Below are positions 53,899 to 64,000 of a DNA stretch of 64,000 bases, in pieces. The stretch is from Campylobacter concisus ATCC 51562. Its GTDB lineage: Bacteria > Campylobacterota > Campylobacteria > Campylobacterales > Campylobacteraceae. How positions within the stretch are numbered: the first letter of the stretch is position 1; each line of letters opens with the position of its first letter. The translations under genes and the position numbers were made by a program. The notes beneath the pieces are model-generated. The model made no database searches and was not told the origin of the DNA. It was given only the letters and a program-made list of their open reading frames with translations. The stretch is taken from contig NZ_ANNI01000009.1 of assembly GCF_000466745.1 (NCBI RefSeq), positions 1 through 64,000 on the forward strand, given 5' to 3'.

Positions 53899-55337
53899 CT
53901 ATTTTTTGCAAAATATCCATCGATGCCATTCGCGATGCCGTTTGCAAGGGCATTTTGATATGCATCATTAAAGAGATTTTCGCCCTCGACTGGATGCGTG
54001 ATATAGCCAATCTCAACAAGAACTGCTGGCATAAGAGCGCCAACAAGTACCCAAAACGGCGCCTCTCTCACACTGCCATCACTTGCAGCATAGACCTTTC
54101 TAGCACTTGCTAAAATTTCTTTTTGGATATCGATGCCAAGCTTATTTGACGCGATGATCTTCTCGCGATTTAGTACATTTAGAAATGTCTGCTGTGAAAA
54201 GTAATTCATCTCTTCGATATCTGATTTGTTCTCAAGCGCGGCTGCGTTTTTACTACGTTCACTTCTTGCAGGCGATAAGAAAAATGTCTCGATGCCATGC
54301 ATGCTCTTTGCCTTTGTGGCATTTGGAGCGGCATTTGCGTGAATGGAAACAAATAGATCAGCCATCTTATCATTTGCAAATTTTGTTCTTGTTCTTAAAT
54401 TTATAAAGACATCGGTTGACCTGGTAAAAAAGACCTTGTAGCCACGCGCTTTTAGTATGTCGCCAAGCTTTTTGGCTACGCCTAAAACGGCTGTTTTTTC
54501 TTGCAGTTTGCCATTTACTGCACCTGGATCAGTGCCACCATGACCCGGATCGATGACGATCGTTTTGTTGCGTGAAAATTTACCAGTCGCAACTGGTGGC
54601 AAAGGTGCTGCCACTGGCTCACTTTGTGCAGGCTGAGGCTTTAAATTTGGCTCAGGCTCTTTGTGTGGCACTTCTTCATTTTTGTTTTTAGTTTTATGAA
54701 GTGGTGCTTTTACATTTTCGTTTGAGATAAAATTTTGAGCGCTGATTACAAGCAGATCACCTGTTACATTTGCTTTTATAGTCTTTTGGATCTTATCAGA
54801 AAAAATAACTCTAACAGTGTTTTTATCATACTGCGAGATGTGAATGTAATCAGATATGAAATTTTTATAAGTTAGCGGATTGCCATTTAATCTACCATCA
54901 ATATCCATAATATTTTTATATGTATTTTGCTGCTTTAAAAAGGATGTTTTTAGTTTTGCAGTATCGATTTTTGTATTAAACTTAAGTACTAAAGTGTCAT
55001 TTACCTTGGTTGCACTAAGCAGCGTCAAAGTAGCAGTACTAGGCATGCTAGCGCTCTTTACGCCATTTAATGCATTTAGATCTTTTATATACCCACTTGA
55101 ATCAAAACCAAGCGATTTTGAGCTAGTTATGAGTCTTGTGAGTGCTTGTTTTTTTATATTTTTGTCATTTTTGATGATCGCGTCGACATAAATATCTTTT
55201 ATATCGTTGTGAAATTTGATCTTTGCGCTTCTGCTTGAGCTGGCAAAATTTTTATCAAATTTTGCAAATATATCAGAATTTGTCGCAGCAAAAAGAAAAT
55301 TACAAACAATACAAAAGAGAATTATCGCTCGTTTCAT
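53895..55337 (-). CDS. amiA: N-acetylmuramoyl-L-alanine amidase
   Basis: 480 residues, periplasmic. It has a signal peptide (MKRAIILFCIVCNFLFAA), an AMIN-like beta domain (about 90-195) for cell-wall targeting, and a Pro/Glu/Lys-rich linker. The zinc amidase_3 domain follows (about 255-480): TIVIDPGHGGTDPGA with zinc His, then LQEKTAVLGVAKKL with Glu, SIHANAAPN with His and VLVEIGYITH with the catalytic Glu. It splits daughter-cell peptidoglycan. The window also encodes FtsEX and an EnvC-like activator, the system that controls such amidases. Confidence 0.95.
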   Translation of the reverse strand: MKRAIILFCIVCNFLFAATNSDIFAKFDKNFASSSRSAKIKFHNDIKDIYVDAIIKNDKNIKKQALTRLITSSKSLGFDSSGYIKDLNALNGVKSASMPSTATLTLLSATKVNDTLVLKFNTKIDTAKLKTSFLKQQNTYKNIMDIDGRLNGNPLTYKNFISDYIHISQYDKNTVRVIFSDKIQKTIKANVTGDLLVISAQNFISNENVKAPLHKTKNKNEEVPHKEPEPNLKPQPAQSEPVAAPLPPVATGKFSRNKTIVIDPGHGGTDPGAVNGKLQEKTAVLGVAKKLGDILKARGYKVFFTRSTDVFINLRTRTKFANDKMADLFVSIHANAAPNATKAKSMHGIETFFLSPARSERSKNAAALENKSDIEEMNYFSQQTFLNVLNREKIIASNKLGIDIQKEILASARKVYAASDGSVREAPFWVLVGALMPAVLVEIGYITHPVEGENLFNDAYQNALANGIANGIDGYFAKNR

Positions 55338-56425
55338 TCACCATGTACCAGCTTGTGCATTAGCTCTTTTACGCTTATTAGCTCTTTTAGTTTATACCCA
55401 TTTGCTCCCGTGAAAAATAACCCTGTCTCTTTTTTGCCACTAAATGAGTCAAACAGCCTATCAGCGATGCAATATCCAACCTCTTTAGCACCTTTGCCCC
55501 TTTGACAAGGGCTCACACAGTTGCTTATACACTGGATCTTTGGTCCCATCCTTTTTTCTACCAAATTTATCAAATTTGTTCTAATCCCACGAGCTGGATA
55601 GCCAACTGGACTTTTTATAAGCTCTATGTCCTTTTCTTCGGCTGCTAGTATCACTTCCTTAAAGCCAATATCCGCGTCACACTCATGAGTGCCGATGAAG
55701 CGTGTACCCATCTGAACGCCGTCTGCACCTAGCGATATTGCTTTTTCGATATCATTTTTATCCCAAATTCCGCCGGCTGCTATGAGCGGAAAGTCGCCCC
55801 ACTCTTTTATCTCGGCTTTTACTTGTGGGATTAGATTAAATAGCGAAAACTCAGGATCAAGGCACTGCTCGTAAGTAAAGCCCTGATGTCCACCACTTAG
55901 TGGCCCCTCAAGCACGACAGCATCTGGTAAACGGTCATATCTTTGTAGCCAACGTTTGCAGATGATCTTTAGTGCTTTTGCGCTTGAGATAATAGGAACT
56001 AGTGCAACCTCTTTAAAATTTTGTGTAAATTCTGGCAAATTCGTAGGTAGTCCAGCACCTGACACAATGATATTTATACCGGCTTCACAAGCATCTTTTA
56101 CCACTCTTGCGTAGTCATTTGCAGCGTACATTATATTTACGCCAAGTGGCAAATCTCCACAAATTTTTCGTGCATTCTCAATAATTGCTCTAAGACCTCT
56201 TGTTGAGTAGAAATTTTCACTTCCAAATGGCTTTGCATTTAGCTCTTTGTTTATAAATTTACGATTTTCATAATATCCTGTGCCAACTGAGCTGATTATT
56301 CCAAGGCCGCCTTCTAAGCTGACATTGCCAGCTAGTTTGTCCCAGCTGATACCAAGCCCCATACCGCCTTGAAATATCGGATACTTTATCTCATATTTTC
56401 CTATTTTTAATGGCTTTAACTCCAT
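55334..56425 (-). CDS. Nitronate monooxygenase / FMN-dependent dioxygenase family protein
   Basis: 363 residues, TIM-barrel flavoprotein. The N-terminus IFQGGMGLGISWDKLAG and GGLGIISS, LPLGVNIMYA, VVLEGPLSGGHQG, and PLIAAGGIWDKNDIEKAISLGADGVQMGTRFIGTHE are diagnostic of the NMO/FabK-like class. Nitronate oxidase and enoyl-ACP reductase II activities are hard to separate by sequence. A cysteine-containing C-terminal part (QCISNCVSPCQRG) might hold a metal site. Tightly linked to tyrS and amiA. Confidence 0.85.
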   Translation of the reverse strand: MELKPLKIGKYEIKYPIFQGGMGLGISWDKLAGNVSLEGGLGIISSVGTGYYENRKFINKELNAKPFGSENFYSTRGLRAIIENARKICGDLPLGVNIMYAANDYARVVKDACEAGINIIVSGAGLPTNLPEFTQNFKEVALVPIISSAKALKIICKRWLQRYDRLPDAVVLEGPLSGGHQGFTYEQCLDPEFSLFNLIPQVKAEIKEWGDFPLIAAGGIWDKNDIEKAISLGADGVQMGTRFIGTHECDADIGFKEVILAAEEKDIELIKSPVGYPARGIRTNLINLVEKRMGPKIQCISNCVSPCQRGKGAKEVGYCIADRLFDSFSGKKETGLFFTGANGYKLKELISVKELMHKLVHGE

Positions 56426-57631
56426 CTATTCAACCTTTACTTTTGCAAATTTACGCTTACCGACTTGCAAGATATATTCACCTGCCTCTAATTTTAACTG
56501 CTCATCACTAATCTTTTCTTGATTAATGCTAACCGCATTTGCCTTTATGTCGCGTCTTGCTTGAGAATTTGACTCACTTAACTCACACTGCGATAAAGCT
56601 TCCACGATCCAAACTGGTGCTTTTAGACTAAATTCTTTGATGTCAGTTGGGAGCTGATTTTGAGAGTGTACGCTATTAAACTCAGCCATCGCAGCTTTTG
56701 CAGCTTCCTCGCCGTGATATCTCGCTGTTATCTCGTACGCAAGGTCCTCTTTTGCTTTTTTTGGATGATACTTGCCGTTTTTTACATCGTTCATTAAATT
56801 TTCTATCTCGCCAAGGCTTTTTGTGCTTAAAAGCTCGTACCAACGCCACATTAGCTCATCGCTTATACTAAGCGTTTTTGCAAACATATCATTTGCGTTT
56901 TCAGTTACACCGATATAGTTTCCAAGACTTTTGCTCATCTTATTTACACCATCAAGCCCCTCAAGAAGTGGCATCATGATGACAGCTTGCTCTTTGCCAA
57001 CATTATATGTCCGCTGTAAGGTTCTACCCATTAGAAGGTTAAATTTTTGATCCGTACCGCCCATCTCGATGTCACACTTCATCGCAACGCTATCATAACC
57101 TTGAAGAAGCGGATACATAAATTCACAAATTGAAATTGGACTGCCAGCTTTTATCCTTTTTTCAAAATCATCGCGCTCTAGCATTCTAGCGACTGAAAAT
57201 GTGCTAGTTAGCTCTATCATTCCAGCAGCTCCAAGCTCATTTGACCATTTTGAGTTAAACATTATCACGGTCTTTTTTGGATCTAAAATTTTAAAAACTT
57301 GCTCTTCATAGGTTTTAGCGTTTTTTAAAACCGTCTCTTGATCTAGCTTCTTTCTAGTTACTGATTTACCGGTTGGATCGCCTATTTGAGCAGTGAAGTC
57401 GCCTATTAAAAACTGTACGATCGCGCCATGTTTTTGAAGCAAAGCCATCTTGCTTAAAACGACTGTGTGTCCTAAGTGAAGGTCTGGAGCAGTTGGATCA
57501 AAACCAGCCTTTACATAGAAATTTTCACCTTTTTCATAATAGTTTTTTATTAAAGTCTCAATTCTTTCAAAATCAATAATCTCGGCAACACCGCGTTTTA
57601 TCTCTTGTAAAATTTCAGCTATATCTTGCAT
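56426..57631 (-). CDS. tyrS: Tyrosyl-tRNA synthetase
   Basis: 401 residues, class I synthetase. HIGH appears as [10 protein letters not shown] near residue 50; [10 protein letters not shown] follows near 230. [20 protein letters not shown] lies between. A C-terminal S4-like RNA-binding domain ends the protein ([14 protein letters not shown]). Its length and motif variants fit the TyrZ group common in epsilonproteobacteria. Between the RSH gene (10 bases) and the NMO gene. Confidence 0.97.
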   Translation of the reverse strand: MQDIAEILQEIKRGVAEIIDFERIETLIKNYYEKGENFYVKAGFDPTAPDLHLGHTVVLSKMALLQKHGAIVQFLIGDFTAQIGDPTGKSVTRKKLDQETVLKNAKTYEEQVFKILDPKKTVIMFNSKWSNELGAAGMIELTSTFSVARMLERDDFEKRIKAGSPISICEFMYPLLQGYDSVAMKCDIEMGGTDQKFNLLMGRTLQRTYNVGKEQAVIMMPLLEGLDGVNKMSKSLGNYIGVTENANDMFAKTLSISDELMWRWYELLSTKSLGEIENLMNDVKNGKYHPKKAKEDLAYEITARYHGEEAAKAAMAEFNSVHSQNQLPTDIKEFSLKAPVWIVEALSQCELSESNSQARRDIKANAVSINQEKISDEQLKLEAGEYILQVGKRKFAKVKVE

Positions 57632-57641
57632 TATCTTTCTC

Positions 57642-59831
57642 CTAGTTATGGTATGGATCGCTTTGCGAAACGAAATCTATAATCTTATATCTATCTTTGA
57701 TCTTCTCCCTTAGCTCGTTTGCATCGATATTTTCGGCTATCTCAACACTTATTTCAAATGTATCGCCGCTAAGGTCATTTGCTTCATTTAGCGAGATTGT
57801 AGCCAAATTTACATCTAGTCTAGCAAGATATGTTAAAAATTCAGCCAACGCGCCTTTTCGGTTCTCAAGATTTAATAAAATTTTATATCTATGTGGGGCA
57901 TTTCTAGTCCATTTGACAAAGATGATCTCATTGCCCTTATCCATAAGTTTCCCGGCACGCTCACAAAGTTTGTGGTGCACTGTCACATTGTGCCCATTTT
58001 TAAAGCCAACTATACTATCGCCTCTTTTTGGGTTACAACAATAGTCAAACTCGACATTTGAAATTTTATGATTTGAATAGATTACGATATTTTCAAATTT
58101 TTGCTTTTTAACCTGATATTTGTCGCCCAAAGAGATCATAAAAGGACGCTCTTTTTTTATATACTTTTTAAGCATATTTACGACCTCTTGCAAAAATTCG
58201 CTTTCAGTTGCAGCACGAAAAACTTTTTTGCCTAAATTTTCATGCTCTATCCAGTCTAAAATTCTATCTTTCGAAACGCCAAAAACCGACTTTAAAATAT
58301 CAACTGCGATTTTATAATTTATATCTTTTATCTTTTGCTTGCAGTATGTCCTTATCGTAGCCCTTGCTTTACCAGTTCGAACGCTATTTATCCACGAACA
58401 GCGAAATTTTGCCTCTTCACCAGTTACGATCCTTACAATATCGCCGTTTTTTAGCTCCGTTAAAAGTGGCATCCTGACACGATTTATATAAGCTTCTTTT
58501 GCGTAAAGTCCGATCTCTGTGTGAATCTCATAAGCATAATCAAGTGCAGTAGCCCCGCGCGGAAGTGTAAAAACCTCACCTTTTGGCGAATAGACCGCAA
58601 TATCTTCTATATAAAGACTATCTTTTGCATATTCATAAAGCTCTTCGACGTTACTTTCAGCTTCATTGTTTTGCATACCAATGTCGTTTAGCCAGTCAAG
58701 CTTTGGATTAAGTAAACTGCCCTCACCATTTTTGTACTTCCAATGAGCTGCGACACCGTATTCAGCGGTTTTGTGCATATCGTAAGTACGAACTTGTGCC
58801 TCAAAAATACTCTTATTATCAAAAATAGTTGTATGTATCGTTTGATAACCATTTTGCTTTGGAAGTGCAATATAATCCTTAAATCTCGAAATAAGAGGAT
58901 TAAAATTTATATGCAAATTTCCAAGCGCAAGGTAGCAATCAAGCGGCTTTTGCACAAGAATTCTAATAGCTAGCAAATCAAGCACCTCATCAATCGAAAT
59001 ACCTTTTCTTTGCATTTTTAAATAAATAGAATAGTAATGCTTTATACGTTTTTGAATCTCAAAAGTACCCTCAATAAAGCCATTTTCAAGTAAAATTTGA
59101 TTTACTTTTTCGTAAAAAGCATTTAGTTTAAGGCTAAGCTGCTGTTTATTTTTATTTAAAAAGCTATCGATCTTGGCGTATTCTTCTGGCATCGCATATT
59201 TAAAGCTTAGATCTTCAAGTATATTTTTAATCGATGAAATTCCAAGCCTATGAGCGATCGGAGCATAGACCATAAGCGTCTCTTCAGCAATTCGTTTTTG
59301 TTTTTCTACCTTTAACGCATCAAGGGTTAGCATATTATGAAGTCTGTCACAAAGCTTAACCACAAGAACTCTAACATCTTCAATGGAGATTAAAAGCATT
59401 TTTCTAAAAGTTAGCGCCGAACTTGCTAGTTTTTCGTTACTACTTGAGCTTGCAAGCTTGTTTTCTCTTATAGCAACTATCTTTGTAAGCCCCTCAACCA
59501 GCTTTGCCACTTCATCGCCAAATTCAGCCTGGACTTCACTAAGCGTAACTTCAGTATCTTCAACTACATCGTGAAGTAGTGCAGCTATGACCATACTCTC
59601 ATCTCCACCCATATTTGCTACTATTGATGCTACCAATATAGGATGGATTGCGTATGGCTCGCCACTTTTGCGATATTGACCGGCATGAGATGTGACACAG
59701 CTATCTATAGCTTTGTCTAATTTCTCGCTTCGTTCGCAAAGAGAAAAGAGCAGCGTTATAGCTTCTGAAACATTTTTACAAGGTAAAATTTGTTCTATTA
59801 GCTGCTCTAAAAAAAGACTATTTTCCTTCAA
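57642..59831 (-). CDS. spoT: Bifunctional (p)ppGpp synthetase/hydrolase (RSH)
   Basis: 729 residues, the only RSH seen here and probably bifunctional. The HD hydrolase domain has [14 protein letters not shown] and [10 protein letters not shown], with CDRLHNMLT. The synthetase domain contains [16 protein letters not shown] and [16 protein letters not shown] ([22 protein letters not shown]) and C-terminal ACT domains follow. It makes and degrades stringent-response alarmones. The annotated start is a TTG inside the last codons of rpoZ, with GAAGGA nearby; the exact start is uncertain. Confidence 0.95.
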   Translation of the reverse strand: MKENSLFLEQLIEQILPCKNVSEAITLLFSLCERSEKLDKAIDSCVTSHAGQYRKSGEPYAIHPILVASIVANMGGDESMVIAALLHDVVEDTEVTLSEVQAEFGDEVAKLVEGLTKIVAIRENKLASSSSNEKLASSALTFRKMLLISIEDVRVLVVKLCDRLHNMLTLDALKVEKQKRIAEETLMVYAPIAHRLGISSIKNILEDLSFKYAMPEEYAKIDSFLNKNKQQLSLKLNAFYEKVNQILLENGFIEGTFEIQKRIKHYYSIYLKMQRKGISIDEVLDLLAIRILVQKPLDCYLALGNLHINFNPLISRFKDYIALPKQNGYQTIHTTIFDNKSIFEAQVRTYDMHKTAEYGVAAHWKYKNGEGSLLNPKLDWLNDIGMQNNEAESNVEELYEYAKDSLYIEDIAVYSPKGEVFTLPRGATALDYAYEIHTEIGLYAKEAYINRVRMPLLTELKNGDIVRIVTGEEAKFRCSWINSVRTGKARATIRTYCKQKIKDINYKIAVDILKSVFGVSKDRILDWIEHENLGKKVFRAATESEFLQEVVNMLKKYIKKERPFMISLGDKYQVKKQKFENIVIYSNHKISNVEFDYCCNPKRGDSIVGFKNGHNVTVHHKLCERAGKLMDKGNEIIFVKWTRNAPHRYKILLNLENRKGALAEFLTYLARLDVNLATISLNEANDLSGDTFEISVEIAENIDANELREKIKDRYKIIDFVSQSDPYHN

Positions 59832-60033
59832 CTATTGCCTCTAAGCCTATTTTACCCTCAGCTACTTCAAGTAGCGCAATGTCAGCAAATTTCATCTTTG
59901 AAGTATCGGCTTCTACAAGCACTACTGCTCCATTTGCTAGTGCTTCTGCACGCTTTGCTACGATAAGTGAAAGTTTATATCTATCATCACCAACTTGCTT
60001 TAACGCTCTTGCTGTTATTTGTTCTGTTCTCAT
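59818..60033 (-). CDS. rpoZ: RNA polymerase omega subunit
   Basis: 71 residues. MRTEQITARALKQVGDDRYKLSLIVAKRAEAL is the omega core that clamps beta-prime and helps form one ppGpp site. It overlaps spoT by 14 bases, the same coupling seen in many proteobacteria, so polymerase and alarmone enzyme are made together. Confidence 0.93.
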   Translation of the reverse strand: MRTEQITARALKQVGDDRYKLSLIVAKRAEALANGAVVLVEADTSKMKFADIALLEVAEGKIGLEAIVEGK

Positions 60034-60051
60034 ATTTATCCTTTTTAAAAT

Positions 60052-60786
<735 letters not shown>

Positions 60787-60841
60787 TCACGCATTCTAGC
60801 CAAAAAGGCTTTAAATTTAGTTAATAGCACTTGCAAAGTGG

Positions 60842-62062
60842 CTATTTTGAGATCATCTCAAGTGGATCGATGTGGTAGTTTCTTTGCGTTACTTCAAAGG
60901 TTAGATCGTTTCTAACTCGGCCTATAACGTAGCCTTTTTGCACAACTGAGCCTACTTTAACCGTCGGTGCGATCTGACTTAGGTGAGCGTAGATCGTGTG
61001 GATGCCATTTTCGTTTTCTATAATGACTACATTTTCAAGCATTGGAGTTGCTTTTGCAAAGACCACTTTGCCATTTAGCACGCTTTTGACCTTGGCATCT
61101 GGCGTGGTTGAGCGAAGCGTGACTGACTCATTAAAAATTTTGATGTTATATATTGGATCTACATAGTTACCAAATTTTTGCTTTACAGTGTAGCTATCAA
61201 GAGGAGCGATTGTCTTTGCACCTGAATATTTTTTGACTGAGCTTGTTTGATAGCCTCCACCCATTGGCTGGCTTTTTTCGCCTTTTTTACCACCTTTGCT
61301 TGCAGCTGCTTTTTCTTGTTTTTCTCTAGCTGCACGTGCGGCTTCATCTTCTTGTTTTTGCATGATAGCAAGCTGCTCTAGCGTCTTTCTTAGCTCATCT
61401 TGCTGGGCTTGAAGCTTGGCTAGCTTTTTGCTATAAATTTCTTTATCTCGTTTTAGTCCGTTTATAGTATTTTTTTGTGTATTTTCTAAAATTTGCAAGT
61501 CACTTTGCTTGCGTCTATAGTTTTTGATGCTTGAGTTTATCTCGCTTATTTTGTTTGATTTATTTTTTATCTTTTCGATCGTATCTTCATAGTTTTGGCT
61601 AAGTCTTTTAAAATCCTCTTTTGTAATAGCATTTAGCTTGGTTAAAATTTGAGATGAGATAATGCTCTCCTCGCTTTGCTTGCCCTCAGTTGCAGACATC
61701 AAAAGATCAAACGACAAATCTTCTGCGATGATCCTTATCATATTTTGCTCTAGCTCTTTTTGTGTGCGTTCTAGCTCTTTGTTTTGTTTCGTTAGATCAT
61801 CAAGTTCAAGAAGTGCTTTTGAAGCATTTGTCTCAAGGACTGAAATTTGACCCTTTAAATTTGTGATATCGCCACTTATACCACGAAGTTTTTTCTCGCC
61901 ATTTACGATATCACCAGCCAAATCATCTAGCTTTTTACTAAGCTGCTCACTCATCGCCTGACTCGATCTTAGCGAGTTTTTGGAGTCTTTGATCTTCTCT
62001 TTGGTATTTGACGCAAAAGCTAAGCTAAAAGCTAGCAAAAATATAAAAATTCCTTTTCTCAT
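60842..62062 (-). CDS. envC: EnvC-like murein hydrolase activator with degenerate LytM domain
   Basis: 406 residues with signal peptide (MRKGIFIFLLAFSLAFAS). A long periplasmic coiled coil (about 20-245) contains LEDLTKQNKELERTQKELE-type heptads. After a basic linker comes a C-terminal M23/LytM domain. The first zinc motif HxGxD is lost (IKIFNESVTLRS instead), and the last HxH histidine is replaced (LTFEVTQRNYHIDP), although YAHLS remains. It should therefore not cut peptidoglycan but activate the amidase AmiA, as E. coli EnvC does. It overlaps ftsX by 4 bases. Confidence 0.88.
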   Translation of the reverse strand: MRKGIFIFLLAFSLAFASNTKEKIKDSKNSLRSSQAMSEQLSKKLDDLAGDIVNGEKKLRGISGDITNLKGQISVLETNASKALLELDDLTKQNKELERTQKELEQNMIRIIAEDLSFDLLMSATEGKQSEESIISSQILTKLNAITKEDFKRLSQNYEDTIEKIKNKSNKISEINSSIKNYRRKQSDLQILENTQKNTINGLKRDKEIYSKKLAKLQAQQDELRKTLEQLAIMQKQEDEAARAAREKQEKAAASKGGKKGEKSQPMGGGYQTSSVKKYSGAKTIAPLDSYTVKQKFGNYVDPIYNIKIFNESVTLRSTTPDAKVKSVLNGKVVFAKATPMLENVVIIENENGIHTIYAHLSQIAPTVKVGSVVQKGYVIGRVRNDLTFEVTQRNYHIDPLEMISK

Positions 62063-62874
62063 ATCGTGCTTTTTCTAGCCTTACTCATCACCAAACTAAC
62101 AGCAAAAATGCTTAAAAACATAGCCACGCCAAATAAAATAAAAATATCCCTTGAAGGATCAAGGCTAGGCAAAACCACATCGATGCTTGCGGCATTTTCT
62201 CTAAAAATTTCAATGCTGGGCAAGAAAAAGAAAAATGCACCGACTGCAATGGTAGCAACTAGGCTATCAACCATGGCTGATTTATAGAGCATGGCTGATT
62301 TTAGCCAAAAAGGTGCTCCAAAAAGTGTCATAATCTCAATGCGCTCTCTATGCTCAAATAGCCAAATTTTAGCCTGCTTTAGCATAAGCATAAGCCCAAC
62401 CACACAAAGTATCGCCATAAAAGCATACGATATGCTTTTTGCTAAATTTAGCATTTTAAAGACCTTATCGTGAGTCTTTGAAAATGTCTCAACCTTTGTG
62501 ATTCCATCAAATTTTAAAAGTTTTTGCTTTAGCTCATCCATGTACTGCGGTGTCGGAAATTCACTAAGTTTTAGTGAGTAAAATTTAGGTAGCGCATTTT
62601 GCAGTATGGATAAATTTTTAGCAGAGATGTCATTTGAGAGGCGGTCGATGATCTTTTGCGGGCTTAGTGGCTCAAGGCTAGATAGATTGCTAACCACAGG
62701 CTTTAAAATAGTATCACTAAGCTCTTTACTTGAAACTATGACGATGTTGTAGTCATTTCCCATGAGCCTTTCATAATCTCTCACAACCTTATCGGCAGTG
62801 AGACTAAACTGCACTGAAAACAAAAGCGCGATTAGCGGCAGGATAAATCCAAGATGATTTTTAAGCGATCTCAT
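62059..62874 (-). CDS. ftsX: Cell division ABC transporter permease FtsX
   Basis: 271 residues with four membrane helices: one near the N-terminus (about 10-27), then a ~130-residue periplasmic domain that in other bacteria binds EnvC, and three further helices. I start at 62874 (MRSLKNHLGF) because GGAGG lies five bases before it; the ATG 12 bases upstream would include the ribosome site. It overlaps ftsE by 14 bases and envC by 4. Confidence 0.93.
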   Translation of the reverse strand: MRSLKNHLGFILPLIALLFSVQFSLTADKVVRDYERLMGNDYNIVIVSSKELSDTILKPVVSNLSSLEPLSPQKIIDRLSNDISAKNLSILQNALPKFYSLKLSEFPTPQYMDELKQKLLKFDGITKVETFSKTHDKVFKMLNLAKSISYAFMAILCVVGLMLMLKQAKIWLFEHRERIEIMTLFGAPFWLKSAMLYKSAMVDSLVATIAVGAFFFFLPSIEIFRENAASIDVVLPSLDPSRDIFILFGVAMFLSIFAVSLVMSKARKSTI

Positions 62875-63532
62875 GCACGCCTCCATTTTCTATAACAAAG
62901 TGACGGTATGGGATACGAAGCGTTGAGGGAATGTGATGAGTCACCACAACGACGCTTGTGCCTAAAAATTCCCTAGCTGATTTTAAAAGCGACCAGATGA
63001 CATCACTTGAGTATTCGTCTAAATTTCCAGTTGGCTCGTCGCATAAGAGCAAATTTGGATTGTGTGCTAGAGCCCTTGCCATGGCAACTCTTTGCTGCTC
63101 ACCGCCACTTAGCTCACGAGGGTATTTATCAGCTTTATGAAGCATATTTACATGTTTTAAAAGTTTAGCCACTTGCTTTTTACTCACATTTTGATTGATA
63201 CCTTTGATGATGAGGGGCAACATGACGTTTCTTTCCACATTCCATTCATTTATCAAGCGATAATTTTGAAATATAATGCCAACTCGCTGCCTAAGCTCAC
63301 AAAGTCTTTTGTCATCGATATCATCCATTTGCGTCATGCAGACATTTAGCTCTCCAGCAAGAGGTGAAATTTCTCCATAAAATGATTTTAAAAGTGTGCT
63401 TTTTCCACTTCCGCTCTTGCCTGTGATAAAGACAAAATCATTTGCATAAATATCTAAATTGACGCTATTAATTACGATTTCATCGCGTTCATAAGCTAGG
63501 CTCAAATTCCTTGCACTAATTATCTCTTGCAT
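62861..63532 (-). CDS. ftsE: Cell division ABC ATPase FtsE
   Basis: 223 residues with Walker A GKSGSGKST, Q-loop IFQNYRLINEWNV, signature LSGGEQQRVAMARALA, Walker B LLLCDEPTGNLDE and switch VVVTHHIP. It powers FtsX to transmit a division signal to periplasmic EnvC. It overlaps trmB by 17 bases. Confidence 0.95.
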   Translation of the reverse strand: MQEIISARNLSLAYERDEIVINSVNLDIYANDFVFITGKSGSGKSTLLKSFYGEISPLAGELNVCMTQMDDIDDKRLCELRQRVGIIFQNYRLINEWNVERNVMLPLIIKGINQNVSKKQVAKLLKHVNMLHKADKYPRELSGGEQQRVAMARALAHNPNLLLCDEPTGNLDEYSSDVIWSLLKSAREFLGTSVVVVTHHIPSTLRIPYRHFVIENGGVHEIA

Positions 63533-64000
63533 CAGCCAAATACTCCTTCAAAAGCTCGTGTGCTGCTAAATTCTCACGAATTAAGATCGGTTTTTTTATA
63601 AAATATTCGCTTTTTTCATCGCTTATTTTGATAAAACATTGCTCAGGTTTATTAAATGCTCCAAAAGCAACTTTTAGCAAAATTTCACCCTCATTTATGG
63701 TGTAAATTTCTTCAAAATGTAAAAAATAATCCTCTTTTTTAATGATGAAATTTTTAAAATTTTTAATGATATTTTTTACGTTTGTCTTTTCTTTAAAGCT
63801 AAAATCTCCAGCTAAAACACTCTCGCTACTTTTGACCTCACAAGTATAAATGACATCATAAATATCCTTATCTTGGCGTCTCCAGCGGTCTTCGTACTTG
63901 CTAGTTACCTCTAAATTTCTATTTTTGAAAGCTTCTATTTTTGAGTTTGTAGGCTCTAAAAATTTACTCAAGCTAAAATCGCAATACTCCTTGCTATCAG
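63516..64000 (-). CDS. trmB: tRNA (guanine-N7-)-methyltransferase TrmB, C-terminal part
   Basis: The frame is open to the window edge (DSKEYCDFS precedes the TTG at 63971), so the gene continues beyond 64000. The visible ~161 residues include VTSKYEDRWRRQDKDIYDVIY and a beta-rich C-terminal domain (YFLHFEEIYTINEGEILLKVAFG). The position before ftsE and this KYEDRW segment fit the long epsilonproteobacterial TrmB. The SAM-binding part itself is outside the window, so the call relies on synteny and resemblance. Confidence 0.7.
   Translation of the reverse strand, partial: DSKEYCDFSLSKFLEPTNSKIEAFKNRNLEVTSKYEDRWRRQDKDIYDVIYTCEVKSSESVLAGDFSFKEKTNVKNIIKNFKNFIIKKEDYFLHFEEIYTINEGEILLKVAFGAFNKPEQCFIKISDEKSEYFIKKPILIRENLAAHELLKEYLADARDN

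Overview
The window is a gene-dense, AT-rich stretch of an epsilonproteobacterial chromosome, most likely a Campylobacter of the C. concisus/curvus group. The evidence is the tmRNA tag ANNVNFAPAYAKAA, the frdCAB gene order, a Csd4/Pgp1-type peptidoglycan carboxypeptidase, a tandem pair of dynamin-like GTPases, and a trmB-ftsE-ftsX-envC-pyrH-rpoZ-spoT-tyrS-(NMO)-amiA-mnmC block that I recall as the C. jejuni order. I see no prophage, insertion sequence or CRISPR array. Apart from a type IV (Mrr-like) restriction gene and some small unknowns the content is core chromosome.

Layout. 1-3.1 kb: end of tRNA-Asp, a RibB with a degenerate GTP cyclohydrolase II tail, panB, a stand-alone HPt protein and tmRNA. 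3.1-9.6 kb (minus strand): an orphan Cache-domain membrane protein, HIT hydrolase, AI-2E-family permease, a zinc-knuckle protein, ruvB and a two-component system. 9.7-16.7 kb (minus): a thiosulfate/polysulfide reductase operon (phsABC-like), dcuA and aspA, followed by 0.65 kb of very AT-rich non-coding DNA. 17.4-21.6 kb (minus): ABC-F ATPase, DUF1287 protein, pgi, galU. 21.7-26.8 kb (plus): yigZ, lgt, frdCAB. 26.8-28.1 kb: a small membrane protein and the Mrr-like gene. 28.3-37.6 kb (plus): cdsA-dxr-uraA-csd4-tsaD, mostly overlapping, then two dynamin-like GTPases. 37.7-40.2 kb (minus): a TorA/BisC-type molybdoenzyme split by a -1 frameshift. 40.3-41.8 kb: a small monooxygenase and two unknown proteins, followed by degenerate ~45-bp tandem repeats. 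42.0-50.3 kb (minus): M16 peptidase, two paralogous amino-acid binding proteins around a NIT-domain chemoreceptor, and an ABC transporter. 50.5-52 kb: putP. 52-64 kb (minus): the long conserved block from mnmC to trmB.

How the genes fit together. Anaerobic and microaerobic respiration is prominent: aspA and dcuA supply and exchange fumarate, FrdCAB reduces it, PhsABC reduces thiosulfate or polysulfide, and the split TorA-like enzyme would reduce an N- or S-oxide if full-length protein is made. Cell wall and division form a second theme: FtsEX, a catalytically degenerate EnvC-like LytM protein and the amidase AmiA, plus Csd4/Pgp1 for cell shape. The most interesting observations are the A_AAA_AAG slippery heptamer exactly at the torA-like frame break, the compositional mosaic inside frdA, the degenerate tandem repeats at 41.8-42.0 kb, and several perfect inverted repeats in regulatory positions.
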